Source of the DNA: Clostridia bacterium
GTDB lineage: Bacteria; Bacillota; Clostridia; Oscillospirales; CAG-272
Assembly (NCBI GenBank): GCA_017398595.1
Contig: JAFQFR010000034.1
Location: 1-64,000, forward strand
Length of the DNA: 64,000 nucleotides
Direction: 5' to 3'
The notes under the pieces were generated by a model. The model worked only from the letters and a program-made list of their open reading frames with translations. It ran no database searches and had not been told where the DNA came from. Below, one piece after another: positions 35,035-45,000 of this stretch (position 1 is the first letter of the stretch; each line of letters opens with the position of its first letter). Both the position numbers and the translations under genes were made by a program.

Positions 35035-35088
35035 AAACCGTACGGGTTTATTCCCGTTAACTTAACCATTATGAAAGGAAGATAAACA

Positions 35089-35202
35089 ATGAAAGTTAAG
35101 CCTTCCGTAAAGAAGATTTGCGAAAAGTGCAAAATCATCAAGAGAAAAGGTAAAGTAATGGTTATTTGCGAGAACCCTAAGCACAAGCAGAAGCAGGGTT
35201 AA
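35089..35202 (+). CDS. rpmJ: 50S ribosomal protein L36
   Basis: L36, 37 residues, the smallest ribosomal protein. It reads [20 protein letters not shown], then a C-terminal half with [11 protein letters not shown]. The ligands CEKC, C and H form its zinc site. It lies between infA and rpsM as expected, with GAAAGGAAG ahead of the ATG. A 6-bp hairpin (GTCAGT/ACTGAC, 35227-35242) follows before rpsM. Confidence 0.96.
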   Translation: MKVKPSVKKICEKCKIIKRKGKVMVICENPKHKQKQG

Positions 35203-35271
35203 GCGAAAACCACTAAAACCGACAGCGTCAGTTTTGACTGACACAAACCAAAGAAAGGGTGGATTACACAA

Positions 35272-35640
35272 ATGGCTCGTATAGCTGGTGTTGATATTCC
35301 AAATCAGAAGCGTGTTGAGATCGCGCTGACCTACATCTACGGTATCGGACAGACCAGTGCCAAGGCAATCCTTGCTAAGACGGGTATCAACCCCGACACT
35401 CGCGCAAAGGATCTTACCGAGGCTGAGGTTGCAAAGCTCCGTGATGAGATCGAAGCGAACTACACTGTAGAGGGTGACCTCCGCCGTGATGTAGCGCTCA
35501 ACATCAAAAACATGGTAGAGATCAACTGCTACCGCGGCATTCGTCACAGAAAGGGCCTGCCCGTAAGAGGCCAGCGCACCAAGACCAATGCCAGAACTCG
35601 CAAGGGTCCCGCAAAGACCATCGCGAATAAGAAGAAGTAA
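35272..35640 (+). CDS. rpsM: 30S ribosomal protein S13
   Basis: S13, 122 residues, in the 30S head and contacting the P-site tRNA and the 50S subunit. [20 protein letters not shown] at the start and [23 protein letters not shown] near the end identify it. It opens the alpha-operon block (rpsM, rpsK, rpsD, rpoA, rplQ). Confidence 0.98.
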   Translation: MARIAGVDIPNQKRVEIALTYIYGIGQTSAKAILAKTGINPDTRAKDLTEAEVAKLRDEIEANYTVEGDLRRDVALNIKNMVEINCYRGIRHRKGLPVRGQRTKTNARTRKGPAKTIANKKK

Positions 35641-35657
35641 AGGAGTGACCACGAAAG

Positions 35658-36053
35658 ATGGCTAAAGCTGTAAAAAAGGTTATCAAGAAGCGCCGCGAAC
35701 GTAAGAACGTTGAAAAGGGCGCAGCGCATATCCAGGCAACCTTTAACAACACGATCATCACGATCACCGATACCGAAGGCAATGCAGTATCCTGGGCATC
35801 TGCCGGCGAGATGGGCTTTAAAGGCTCCAGAAAGTCTACTCCTTATGCAGCACAGACTGCAGCTGAGGCAGCAGGCAAGATCGCTGTTGATCACGGCATG
35901 AAGACTGTTGAAGTTTATGTTAAGGGCCCCGGTTCGGGACGTGAGTCTGCGATCCGTGCTCTGCAGACGGTTGGCCTTGACATCACGATGATCAAGGACG
36001 TTACCCCGATCCCGCACAACGGTTGCCGTCCGCCTAAGCGCAGACGCGTGTGA
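35658..36053 (+). CDS. rpsK: 30S ribosomal protein S11
   Basis: S11, 131 residues, lines the mRNA path on the platform. [20 protein letters not shown] and the C-terminal [15 protein letters not shown] are highly conserved. It starts 18 bases after rpsM. Confidence 0.98.
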   Translation: MAKAVKKVIKKRRERKNVEKGAAHIQATFNNTIITITDTEGNAVSWASAGEMGFKGSRKSTPYAAQTAAEAAGKIAVDHGMKTVEVYVKGPGSGRESAIRALQTVGLDITMIKDVTPIPHNGCRPPKRRRV

Positions 36054-36075
36054 TTTTTTTAGGAGGTATAACAAA

Positions 36076-36702
36076 ATGGCAAGATATACAGGTCCTGTTT
36101 GCAGAATCTGCCGCAGAGAAGGTACCAAGCTGTATCTGAAGGGCGAGCGCTGCACTTCCGGTAAGTGCGCATTTGACCGCAGAAGCCAGGTTCCCGGTCA
36201 GCACTATGATTCTCGCAAGAAGGTCGGCGAATACGGCATGCACCTTCGCGAAAAGCAGAAGGTCAGAAGATATTACGGTCTGCTCGAGAAGCAGTTCAGA
36301 AACTACTTCGAGATGGCAGATAAGAAGCCGGGTATGACCGGTGAAAACCTGCTCGTCATCCTCGAGTCCCGTCTGGACAACGTTGTTTACAGAATGGGTA
36401 TGGCAAGCAGCCGCAAGGAAGCTCGTCAGCTGGTTCTGCACAACCACTTCAGAGTAAACGGCAAGAAGGCGAACATCCCCTCCATCCTCGTTAAGGCAGG
36501 CGATGTAGTCACCATCAATGAGAGCAGCACCGACAGCGCAAAGATCAAGGAGCTTCTCGAGGAATGTGCTTCCAAGCATGCTCCCAAGTGGCTGGATGTC
36601 AACACTGAGAACGGCACGGCTAAGGTCGTAACCCTTCCCGCAAGAGAAGACATCGACTTCGAGATCAACGAGCAGCTGATCGTCGAGTTCTATTCCAAAT
36701 AA
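36076..36702 (+). CDS. rpsD: 30S ribosomal protein S4, zinc type
   Basis: S4, 208 residues, a primary assembly protein. The N-terminus has CRICRREG followed by CTSGKC, the Cys pattern of the zinc-binding form. The S4 RNA-binding domain (about residues 97-160) has [25 protein letters not shown]4 often regulates its own operon. A hairpin lies in the gap after this gene. Confidence 0.98.
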   Translation: MARYTGPVCRICRREGTKLYLKGERCTSGKCAFDRRSQVPGQHYDSRKKVGEYGMHLREKQKVRRYYGLLEKQFRNYFEMADKKPGMTGENLLVILESRLDNVVYRMGMASSRKEARQLVLHNHFRVNGKKANIPSILVKAGDVVTINESSTDSAKIKELLEECASKHAPKWLDVNTENGTAKVVTLPAREDIDFEINEQLIVEFYSK

Positions 36703-36707
36703 TCCGC

Positions 36708-36734
36708 CTCCGATATGTATACAGAGTATCGGAG
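36708..36734 (+). promoter_or_regulatory. Hairpin in the rpsD-rpoA gap
   Basis: CTCCGATA (36708-36715) pairs with TATCGGAG (36727-36734). The 133-base gap between rpsD and rpoA has no gene and no clear promoter. The stem lacks a T run, so it may be an RNA-processing or regulatory site. Confidence 0.4.
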
Positions 36735-36835
36735 CGGTGCTTCGGAATTTTGTATACACAATAGTGCATCATCACTCCCCCATAGGGACACTGTGACTAT
36801 CGTTTGCATGAACAGAATTTTTAGGAGGGTACGAA

Positions 36836-37804
36836 ATGATTGAAATAGAAAAGCCCAATATTAACATGGTTGACGTCAGTGAGGATGGCAGCGAGGGTAC
36901 CTTCGTTGTTGAACCTCTGGAGCGTGGCTACGGCACGACGCTCGGCAACTCGCTGCGCAGAGTTCTGCTCAGCTCGCTGCCCGGTGTTGCAGTCTGCAGC
37001 ATCAAGATCGACGGCGTACTGCATGAGATCTCAACCGTGTCCGGTGTTAAGGAAGATGTCACCGAGATCGTGCTCAATGTAAAGGGCATCGTCGCGAAGT
37101 TGTATTCGCAGACTCCCAAGACCGTCGTGATCGACGTTACGGGTGCTTGCGAGGTTACTGCCGGTGATATTGCGACCGACGCTGATATCGAAATTCTCAA
37201 CCCCGATCATCATATCGCTACCGTTGTGGAGAACGCACGCTTCTACATGGAGTTGACCTTCGACCGCGGCAGAGGATATGTTTCGCAGGAAAAGAATAAG
37301 CAGGCGTACAATGCGGCTGCTCAGACCAGCGCACCGATCGGACTTATTTTCACCGATTCCATCTACACTCCTGTGTACAAAGTACAGTACACCGTGGAGA
37401 ATACCCGTGTCGGAAACATCACGGACTATGACAAGCTTACGCTGAATGTCAAGACCAACGGCACTGTTTCCGCAAAAGAAGCGATTTCGCTTGGCGCCAA
37501 GATACTCAACGAGCATCTCAACTTGTTCGTCAACATGTCGGATGAGGCGAAGAAGGCGGAGATCATGGTTGAACGCAAGGAAACCATCAGAGACAGAGTC
37601 CTTGAGATGACCATTGAAGATCTTGACTTGTCGGTCCGCAGCTTCAACTGCTTGAAGCGTGCAGGTATCAATACCGTTGAGGACCTCACAAATCGTACCG
37701 AGAGCGAAATGATCAAGGTCAAGAACCTCGGTAAGAAGTCGCTGGAAGAAGTTATCAACAAACTTCAGGGACTCGGACTTGAGCTGAAGCGCGAGGACGA
37801 GTAA
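36836..37804 (+). CDS. rpoA: RNA polymerase alpha subunit
   Basis: The alpha subunit assembles RNA polymerase and contacts activators and UP elements. The 322-residue protein has the N-terminal dimerisation domain (with [25 protein letters not shown]) and the C-terminal DNA-binding domain (about 250-315, with [22 protein letters not shown] and [10 protein letters not shown]). It is slightly longer than the Bacillus protein. TAGGAGGG precedes the ATG. Confidence 0.98.
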   Translation: MIEIEKPNINMVDVSEDGSEGTFVVEPLERGYGTTLGNSLRRVLLSSLPGVAVCSIKIDGVLHEISTVSGVKEDVTEIVLNVKGIVAKLYSQTPKTVVIDVTGACEVTAGDIATDADIEILNPDHHIATVVENARFYMELTFDRGRGYVSQEKNKQAYNAAAQTSAPIGLIFTDSIYTPVYKVQYTVENTRVGNITDYDKLTLNVKTNGTVSAKEAISLGAKILNEHLNLFVNMSDEAKKAEIMVERKETIRDRVLEMTIEDLDLSVRSFNCLKRAGINTVEDLTNRTESEMIKVKNLGKKSLEEVINKLQGLGLELKREDE

Positions 37805-37830
37805 ACAATACTACAAGGAGGGAAATTACA

Positions 37831-38208
37831 ATGCCCGGAACAAGAAAACTTGGCAGAACTTCTGATCATAGAAAAGCTATGCTCAGAGGTATGGTAACAT
37901 ATTTGCTTGAAAACGGCTCCGTGGAGACTACGCTCACCAGAGCTAAGGAAGTACAGCCTCTCGCTGAGAAGATGATCACTCTCGGCAAGAAGAACACGCT
38001 TGCTTCCCGCCGTCAGGCAATGGCATTCATCACGAAGGAGAGCGTTGTTAAGAAGCTGTTCGACACCATCGCTCCCGAGTATGCAGAGCGTAACGGCGGT
38101 TACACCCAGATCTTCAAGATCGGTCCCCGTCGCGGCGATGCAGCTGAGATGGCTATCATTCGCCTGGTAGCAAACACTCCCGCAACCGAGGAGAAGGCTG
38201 CTAAGTAA
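37831..38208 (+). CDS. rplQ: 50S ribosomal protein L17
   Basis: L17, 125 residues, close to the exit tunnel. [25 protein letters not shown] is the standard N-terminus. It is the last gene of the superoperon, followed by a strong terminator. The cobalt/energy-coupling transporter genes and truA, which follow rplQ in many Firmicutes, are absent here. Confidence 0.97.
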   Translation: MPGTRKLGRTSDHRKAMLRGMVTYLLENGSVETTLTRAKEVQPLAEKMITLGKKNTLASRRQAMAFITKESVVKKLFDTIAPEYAERNGGYTQIFKIGPRRGDAAEMAIIRLVANTPATEEKAAK

Positions 38209-38234
38209 GCCGATCCCGCGGGATACCGAAAAAC

Positions 38235-38268
38235 AAAAAAGAGAAGCCGAACGGCTTCTCTTTTTTTT
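38235..38268 (+). terminator. Terminator of the ribosomal superoperon
   Basis: GAGAAGCC and GGCTTCTC form a perfect 8-bp stem (38241-38260), with A6 before it and T8 after it. Confidence 0.92.
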
Positions 38269-38374
38269 GCGTTTGATTTGAAAAATTTTTGAATAACTGT
38301 AGAATTTTTCAGAAATATGGTGTATACTGTTACTAAGCACTTCCATGCTACTAATTTTTAAAAGGAGAATACAA

Positions 38375-38782
38375 ATGGCAGATCTGAACAACATCACCAA
38401 CACCGCTGATACCACTGCAGAGTTCGATCAGAACGACATTCAGCAGAACAAGCTTATGGCGGTTCTCGCTTATCTTGGTATTTTGGTGCTGGTTCCGATC
38501 CTTGCAGCTAAGGAGTCCAAGTACGCTCGCTATCATGCAAATCAGGGATTGGTCCTGTTTATCGCGAACATTGTTGTAAGCGTTGTAATGGGTATCGTCG
38601 GCTTCATTGTTGGCTTTATTGCAGGTTTCACCGGTCTTACGTTCCTTGCTACGCTTGTAACGATCATTTCTTGGTTGCTTTCCGCAGTCATCTTCGTTTT
38701 GGCGATCCTCGGTATCGTAAATGCAGCAACCGGTAAGGCAAAAGAGCTTCCCGTTATCGGTAAGTTTAAGTTGCTCAAATAA
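38375..38782 (+). CDS. DUF4870-like membrane protein
   Basis: A 135-residue membrane protein. After a polar N-terminus (residues 1-28), ILVLVPILAAKESKYARYHANQGL has the pattern of DUF4870/Tic20-like proteins, in which the conserved FHANQ-type motif follows the first helix. Two or three further hydrophobic helices come after it, and a short GKAKELPVIGKFKLLK tail. The role is unknown. The ATG at 38375 follows AAAAGGAG; an upstream in-frame ATG has none. A -10-like TATACT lies at 38323-38328 without a good -35. Confidence 0.75.
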   Translation: MADLNNITNTADTTAEFDQNDIQQNKLMAVLAYLGILVLVPILAAKESKYARYHANQGLVLFIANIVVSVVMGIVGFIVGFIAGFTGLTFLATLVTIISWLLSAVIFVLAILGIVNAATGKAKELPVIGKFKLLK

Positions 38783-38796
38783 GCTACATAATTTGC

Positions 38797-38830
38797 AAAA
38801 AAAGAACTGCCATTCGGCAGTTCTTTTTTA
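38797..38830 (+). terminator. Terminator of the DUF4870-like gene
   Basis: GAACTGCC and GGCAGTTC (38804-38823) with loop ATTC are followed by T6. Confidence 0.9.
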
Positions 38831-38883
38831 TGGCGTATATGAAAGTTTAAGTACGGAGCAAAGATATGGCATGCAGCGCTTTT

Positions 38884-38908
38884 GTAGGGCGCGACGTCCC
38901 GACGCGCC
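38884..38908. repeat. Short palindromic intergenic repeat
   Basis: GGCGCG (38888-38893) and CGCGCC (38903-38908) flank ACGTCCCGA, in the context GTAGGGCGCGACG. Repeats of this style are scattered between genes in related gut Clostridia. Only one copy is seen here. Confidence 0.45.
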
Positions 38909-38926
38909 GTTTTACCGGTGTATATT

Positions 38927-39508
38927 CTATTCACTTTCCGGCACAGTAATATATTCTGTCAATTCAAACGGGATATAAAAACCGCTGTAATCTTCAAGAT
39001 AAATGATTTGAGCATTATCTCCGCTTTGATAGATGGGATTCCCTCCGTATTTTCCATCCAAATTTGTAGCCATAAAGTCTTCAGTTGGGTTTGCTGTACT
39101 CCAAAAGGAGATTCCACGCAGATAACCGATTTCTGCGCTACCGGCGGGAAGTTCGGTAATATTGCCGTACTTTTGCGTATATACTGCGCCGTTTATCGCG
39201 ATTTTCTCTTGATATACAAAATGTTCGACTGCGAATAAAGCGCAGCACATGATTGCTATAGCCGCGATTAACGTGGAGCAGACAAGAACAATCTTTTTTC
39301 TTTTCCATGCACGCTTGAACTTTTTCAGAGGCTTTGCACTATTCTCAATCGGAATAGATACATGTACCTTCATTTTTTCATATATTTTGCGGCAATTCTC
39401 GCAATGCTCTATATGTTCCGATACCATATTACGGGTATCTTCGCTCACAACATCATCCACATACAGTGGAAGAATGTCTTTGATTATGTTACAGCTTGTT
39501 TTATCCAT
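38927..39508 (-). CDS. Membrane anti-sigma factor with zinc-finger domain
   Basis: A 193-residue protein. Residues 1-45 form a zf-HC2 anti-sigma domain with HIEHCENC as HxxxCxxC and an upstream Cys6. One membrane helix follows (about 72-95), and then an extracytoplasmic domain of about 95 residues with no recognised fold. Such proteins hold an ECF sigma factor inactive until an envelope signal releases it. The gene is translationally coupled to the ECF sigma gene through a TAATG overlap. Its signal is unknown. Codon use is more AT-rich than the neighbours. Confidence 0.82.
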   Translation of the reverse strand: MDKTSCNIIKDILPLYVDDVVSEDTRNMVSEHIEHCENCRKIYEKMKVHVSIPIENSAKPLKKFKRAWKRKKIVLVCSTLIAAIAIMCCALFAVEHFVYQEKIAINGAVYTQKYGNITELPAGSAEIGYLRGISFWSTANPTEDFMATNLDGKYGGNPIYQSGDNAQIIYLEDYSGFYIPFELTEYITVPESE

Positions 39509-39993
39509 TACTCAAAAGCCTCCATGTATTCTTTAATTTGTGTTTTTGCCCGGTAGAAAACGACACGCGCCCAACTTGGACTTTTTCCAAACAATGCGGC
39601 GATTTTCTCAAAAGATAATTCGCCAAACACCCGCAAAGAGAACACTTCTTTATACGGCTCATGCATGGTATGCAAAAATTGATGGATAAGAAACGAACTC
39701 TCTTCATCCAGTATACGTTCGGTGAATATAGACTGCGGATCAGATATATCCTCGGGCGGTTCTTCTCCGGCAAAGATTTTTTGTCGTCGGCAATATGTGC
39801 AATATGCATTTTTGGCGATCGTGAAAAGCCAAGCTCGTATATCTTTCGTGCCATCAAAAGTGTCGATTGCTTTTAGGGCTTTGGTGAATGTTTCCTGCGC
39901 AATTTCTTCGGCAATATCCGTGTTTGCCGATAAACTGCGCAAGTACAGAAAAACATCTTTGAAATAGAATTTATAAATAGAATCAAAGTCCAT
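39508..39993 (-). CDS. ECF-type RNA polymerase sigma factor
   Basis: A 161-residue extracytoplasmic-function sigma factor. Region 2 (about 8-75) has IAEEIAQETFTKALKAIDTFDGTKDIRAWLFTIAKNAYCTYCRRQ. Region 4 (about 105-155) has the helix-turn-helix FGELSFEKIAALFGKSPSWARVVFYRAK. The start has GAAAGGAGG upstream. It is co-transcribed with the zinc-finger anti-sigma gene. ECF factors usually activate their own promoter. The upstream minus-strand sequence contains TGTAACA, which resembles an ECF -35 element. Confidence 0.88.
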   Translation of the reverse strand: MDFDSIYKFYFKDVFLYLRSLSANTDIAEEIAQETFTKALKAIDTFDGTKDIRAWLFTIAKNAYCTYCRRQKIFAGEEPPEDISDPQSIFTERILDEESSFLIHQFLHTMHEPYKEVFSLRVFGELSFEKIAALFGKSPSWARVVFYRAKTQIKEYMEAFE

Positions 39994-40017
39994 ACATAAA
40001 AACCTCCTTTCACCCTA

Positions 40018-40046
40018 ATAACAATTGAGAATGACGAATGTTACAA
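40018..40046 (-). promoter_or_regulatory. Possible promoter of the ECF operon
   Basis: On the minus strand TTGTAA (40041-40046) and TGTTAT (40018-40023) are 17 bases apart. The -35 region also reads TGTAACA, which fits an ECF-type autoregulatory promoter. Assignment to sigma A or to the ECF factor itself is open. Confidence 0.4.
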
Positions 40047-40097
40047 AGAACGCAGATTTTTTTATACATTGTCAGGCAGATATGAATTTGGGCTGCA

Positions 40098-40140
40098 AAA
40101 AATAAGAGGTACTCAGCCATTGGGCTGAGTACCACCTATT
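40098..40140 (-). terminator. Terminator of the transketolase operon
   Basis: An 11-bp perfect stem (40108-40118 with 40123-40133) is followed on the minus strand by CTTATTTTTTG, which ends the leftward transketolase transcript. Confidence 0.85.
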
Positions 40141-40156
40141 TTCATGTTATGCTGTC

Positions 40157-41098
40157 TTACTTCTTTATTTTAATAACTTCTTTTGCCTTGGCAACGATGT
40201 TCTCAGCGGTGATGCCGTATTCTTTCAGCAGGTCGGGTACCTGACCGCTCTTGCCGAATTTATCGCCAACGCCGATGCGGCGCATGGGAACGGGGCACTT
40301 TTCGCTGAGCACCTCGGCAACTGCGCTGCCGAGACCGCCGATGATGCTGTGCTCCTCTGCGGTAACGATCGCGCCGGTCTCCTTAGCCGCCTTGATCAGG
40401 ATGTCTGCGTCGATCGGCTTGATGGTGTGGATGTTGATGACGCGCGCGCTGATGCCGTCTGCTTTCAGCAGCTCTGCTGCTTCCAGTGCCATGTGTACGG
40501 TCAGACCGCTTGCCACGATTGAAACGTCCTTTCCGTCGCACAGCTCTACGCCGCGTCCGAGTTCAAAGGTGTAGTCCTCGCTGTTGATGGTCGGAACGGC
40601 AAATCTGCCAAAACGCAGGTATACGGGACCCTTGAATTCGATCGCCGCTTTGACAGCCGCTTTAGCTTCGACGGCGTCTGCGGGATTGATGATGGTCATG
40701 CCGGGGATGGTGCGCATGAGGGCAATGTCCTCGTTGCACTGGTGGGTTGCACCGTCCTCACCGACGGTGAGACCTGCGTGCGTTGCACCGATCTTAACAT
40801 TGAGGTGCGGGTAGCCGATCATGTTGCGTACCTGCTCAAAGGCTCTGCCGGCTGCGAACATAGCGAAGCTCGAGGCAAAGGGGATGTAGCCGGATGCGGC
40901 AAGACCTGCCGCAACGCCCATCATGTTGCCCTCTGCGATACCGCAGTCAAAGAAACGATCGGGGTGAGCTGCCTTGAACTTGCAGGTCTTGGTTGCTTCT
41001 GCGAGATCGGCATCCAGGACCACAAGGTTTTCATATTCATTACCAAACTCTACGAGCGCGTTGCCGTAGGCTTCTCTGGTTGCAATTTTTTCTGCCAT
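40157..41098 (-). CDS. Transketolase, C-terminal subunit
   Basis: The 313-residue C-terminal half of a split transketolase, carrying the pyrimidine-binding and C-terminal domains. AEATKTCKFKAAHPDRFFDCGIAEGNMMGVAAGLA contains the conserved Glu that activates the thiamine cofactor (in GIAEGNM). HAGLTVGEDGATHQ is also typical. With the N-terminal subunit, encoded 17 bases upstream, it would transfer two-carbon units in the pentose phosphate pathway. Such splitting is common in Clostridia. AAGGGGG precedes the ATG. Confidence 0.94.
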   Translation of the reverse strand: MAEKIATREAYGNALVEFGNEYENLVVLDADLAEATKTCKFKAAHPDRFFDCGIAEGNMMGVAAGLAASGYIPFASSFAMFAAGRAFEQVRNMIGYPHLNVKIGATHAGLTVGEDGATHQCNEDIALMRTIPGMTIINPADAVEAKAAVKAAIEFKGPVYLRFGRFAVPTINSEDYTFELGRGVELCDGKDVSIVASGLTVHMALEAAELLKADGISARVINIHTIKPIDADILIKAAKETGAIVTAEEHSIIGGLGSAVAEVLSEKCPVPMRRIGVGDKFGKSGQVPDLLKEYGITAENIVAKAKEVIKIKK

Positions 41099-41115
41099 TG
41101 TGTCGTACCCCCTTA

Positions 41116-41934
41116 TCAGTCGAGCTCTGCCATAGCGGTTGCATACTGCTCGTCATTCGGTGCCTTGCCGTGCCAGCCGACCTGGTTTTCCATGAAGGAA
41201 ACGCCCTTACCCTTGGTGGTCTTGGCGATGATCGCAGTGGGCTTGCCCTTGCATGCCTTGGCTGCGTTGACGGCGTCTTCGATCTCGGCAAAGTTGTGAC
41301 CGTCAATGGTGATCACATTCCAGCCGAACGCTGCGAATTTTTCATCGTGGGGGGTGGGGTTGATAACATCGGTGATCTTACCGTCGATCTGCAGACCGTT
41401 GAGGTCGAGGAAAACGGTGAGATTGTCGAGCTTGTAGTGTGCAGCGAACATAGCTGCTTCCCAAACCTGACCCTCTTCGCTCTCACCATCGCCGACGGCG
41501 CAGTATACACGGTAGGAATTACCCGAGAGCTTGCCTGCGAGCGCCATGCCGCATGCACCCGAAATACCGAGACCGAGCGAACCCGTGGACATGTCTACGC
41601 CGGGGGTACCCTTCATATCCGGATGTCCTTGCAGATAGCTGCCGGTCTTGCGCAGTGTTTTCAGATCCTCGAGTGGGAAGAAGCCGCGGTTTGCCAGCAC
41701 AGAATAGAGTGCGGGAGCGGCGTGTCCCTTGGAGAGGACAAAACGGTCGCGATTTTCCATCTTGGGATTCTTTTCGTCAATGTTCATCTCGGCAAAATAG
41801 AGATAGGTGACGATGTCGGCGATCGAAAGAGATCCGCCCGGATGTCCGCAGCCGGCAGCATGCGTGCTTTCGATGATGCCTTTACGGACGAGCTTTGCTT
41901 TTTCGGTCAGCATAGCAAGTTTCTCGTTATTCAT
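41116..41934 (-). CDS. Transketolase, N-terminal subunit
   Basis: The 272-residue N-terminal half, which binds the diphosphate of thiamine diphosphate. It has GCGHPGGSLSIADIV, SKGHAAPALY, and the thiamine motif GDGESEEGQVWEAA continuing to DLNGLQIDG. It forms the active enzyme with the downstream C-terminal subunit. It has its own promoter and a GAGG ribosome site. Confidence 0.95.
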   Translation of the reverse strand: MNNEKLAMLTEKAKLVRKGIIESTHAAGCGHPGGSLSIADIVTYLYFAEMNIDEKNPKMENRDRFVLSKGHAAPALYSVLANRGFFPLEDLKTLRKTGSYLQGHPDMKGTPGVDMSTGSLGLGISGACGMALAGKLSGNSYRVYCAVGDGESEEGQVWEAAMFAAHYKLDNLTVFLDLNGLQIDGKITDVINPTPHDEKFAAFGWNVITIDGHNFAEIEDAVNAAKACKGKPTAIIAKTTKGKGVSFMENQVGWHGKAPNDEQYATAMAELD

Positions 41935-41972
41935 GATTACCTCAAAATAGAAGAAAATAAAAATACAAGTCT

Positions 41973-42001
41973 ATTATACTTTACGCGGCGCAGAAATGCA
42001 A
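41973..42001 (-). promoter_or_regulatory. Promoter of the transketolase operon
   Basis: On the minus strand TTGCAT (41996-42001), a 17-base spacer and TATAAT (41973-41978) lie about 40 bases before the N-subunit start. Confidence 0.7.
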
Positions 42002-42052
42002 CCGCCAATTTGACAAAATCAATGCGAAAATCAGCGGGTTTTACAGCAATTT

Positions 42053-45000
42053 TTATAGGGAAACGACGTCTCCGAGACAAAGCGAGTAGATCAAACGCCT
42101 TTTCGGCGCCCTTTCGCAGATCTCTTCGATCGCACGGGCGTAGTAACCGAGCTGGCGCGCATGCGCGGCGCGTAATTTTTCTTCGGCGGCTGCGCGGTTT
42201 TTCGGCAGACGGTCGGTCTTGTAGTCCACGAGCACGATGTTGCCTTCTGCATCGTAGAAGAAACAGTCGATAACGCCCTGCACAAGGACAGTTTCGCCCG
42301 CAAGCTCTTCTTTTAGTCGCGCATCCGCGGCAAAATCGGCGGCGGGCAGCTCTAAATTAAAGCGTTGCTCGCGGTAGAGCCGCTTTGCCGCCCGCATTTC
42401 CGCAAAGAGTGGGGAGGCAAGGAAGGTTTCCACCTCGGTCATGTTGACGAGCGCGGCATCCTCCGCCGTTAAAAAGTGCTTTTCGGTGAGTCGGGTAAGC
42501 TCGGCGGCAGCACCATGCCGGACGGCGTGGTCAAAGTCGAAAAACTGCAAAAACAGGTGCGTTGCCGTGCCGCGTTTTGCCGCGTCGTTTTCGGTGCTTT
42601 CGATAAAGCGGGGGGCGCTCACGAGCGGCGGCAGTTTCTTTTCGCCGATGGATTCTTCGAGAATGGTGTCATCCAGAATATCGGGGTAGAGCCGCGAGAT
42701 CGAGAGCTTGGCGGGGATCTTGGTGCGCGCCGCATGGGGATAGCGGTAGTTGAATCGCTCGGAAAGGATGCGCACGCTCTCGGCATCGGCGGTCGGTGCC
42801 GCGGTTACGGCAGTTTCGGTCTCGACGGGTGCTTCGTCTGCGGCTGCAAGGAAGTACGGCACGGTGCGAATGGTCAAAAACGGTTGCTCGGTGCCGCCTG
42901 CCGCCAGCAGGGCGAGCGAAAGATGGCTCTTTTGTTCGAGCGCCGAGAAAGCCGAAAGATAGTTGTGCGCAAAGCGCGCCGCTTCGGTCCGCTTTTCGGG
43001 TTCATCCACCATGGCGGTTATGTAGAGTTGTTCACGCGCACGCGTCAGCGCAACGTACAAAAGGCGCAGTTCCTCTTCCTTGGCGGAGCGACGCAGGGCA
43101 AGCGCTACCGATTTACGCAGCAGCGTGTCGTATACGCAAAAACCGCTCGCATCGCGCAGCCGCATGCCGAATCCCGCAGCGTTTGTGTACAGCGGAGACA
43201 TGTCGGCGTCGCGCAGGTTGTAGCTCTTTGCCGTGTCGGCAAGGAATACTACAGGATATTCCAAACCTTTGGATTGGTGAATGCTCATGATCTGCACCGC
43301 GTCGTGTGTGTCGGCGCTGACTTTGGCAGCGGTGAGTTGCGCTGTGGCACTGGTCTCCACGCTGCGCAGATAGTGCAGAAATTCCGAAAGACTGCGCGGC
43401 GTGCCCCCTGCAAAGCTGTGCGCGAGCTGGCGGAACTTTTCGAGATTGGCGCGGCGCAGTGCGCTGTCGGCGCATAGGCGCGCGTACACGGCATAATGCG
43501 CGTAAAGCTCGTCTGTAAGCTCGCCCGCGCTCATAAAGCGCGCCATGCGGCGGAATTCGGTCAGCTGCTTGATAAAGTGCGCAAGTTTTTGCTTCTCCGG
43601 GCAGTCTTCCGCGTCGTCTGTGAGGTAGTTTCGCAGGGTGGTGAACAGGCGCTCGTCGCGCTTGTCTTTGCGCAGTGCGGCAAGAAAGTCACAGTCCAGG
43701 CCGCACAAGGGAGAGAGCAGAGCGCCCGTCAGCGGAATGTCGCGGCGCGGGTTGTCGATCGTCTCCAGCATGCAGCGCAGGATCTCGACCTCGCTTTGCA
43801 GCAGGAGATTTTCGTTGGTTTCGGCATAGACGGGCACGCCGTGGGTGCGCAGTGCACCCGCGTATTCGTCCATTTTCGCCTTCGGAGAGCGCATCAGAAT
43901 GGCAATATCGCCGTAGGTGATGGGCGTGCCGTCGTCCTTGCGTTCTTCCTTGACCAGGCGGCAGATCTCCCGCGCGATAAAGTCCGCTTCGGTGTTCTCG
44001 CCCGCTTGCGGCGAGTCCTTCGGCGGCTTTTCGGTCAGTACCATCTGCACGGGACGCACGGTATCCGATGCGTTTTTACGGAATACCAGCGAGTCGGACG
44101 CGGTGTAGTGCATGTCGGGCGAGATCAGCGGCATGAGCTTGTCAAAGACCATGTTGGTAAAGTCGATGATCTCTCTGCCGCAGCGGAAATTCTCGCTCAT
44201 AAAGATGGTTGCATAGTGACTGTCCGCCGCGTCGTCGATGGCGGGATAGGCGTAGCGCAGGTTGGCGAAGATCGAGGGCTCCGCGCCGCGAAAGGCGTAG
44301 ATGCTTTGTTTGATGTCGCCGACCATGAAGCGGTTGGTCTCGGTGGAGATCGCCGAGAAGATGCGGTCCTGCACGGCGTTGACGTCCTGATATTCGTCGA
44401 TGTAGACCGCGTCGTACAGTTTCTTTTGCGCGATGGCAAAGGGAGTGTCTTTGCCGTCCGCATCCACGAGCAGGCGCAGAGTGTAGCGGCTGAGGTCGGC
44501 AAAGTCGCAGACGTTCTGTCGCTTTTTCTCCGCCTCGGCGCGCTTTTCATATTCGCAGAGCAGTTCGGCAAGCGCGTGGCAGACCTCGGCGGTCTCGGCA
44601 ACGCAGCGCTGCAGCGTGGCGTTGTCGGCGGCGAGGTAGCCGCTCTGCAGCTTTGCCACCTGCTTTTTGTATTCCGCTCGCAGTTCCTTGATCTGTTCGA
44701 GCTCGCTCGTTTTCTCGCCGCGATAGGAGCCGAGGCGCGGGAACGTGAGTCCGCTTACGACCTCTCTGCCGACGGCGTACCCCTCGGCAAGCGCCGCTTC
44801 GGCGCGCAGAATGCCGTCGTAGTCCGCACTGAACGCGGGGAGGTACGCTTTGGCTGCCGCGGCGTTGGCTTCAAGCACTTCCATGGCATATCGGTAGGCA
44901 TGGCGGTAGTGGGCAAACAGGTCGCGCAAGTGTGCTTCGATGCGTTTGCCCGGCGGGGATGCGAAAAAGTCGGCTTTCGCATACTCGCGTAAAGTCATTT

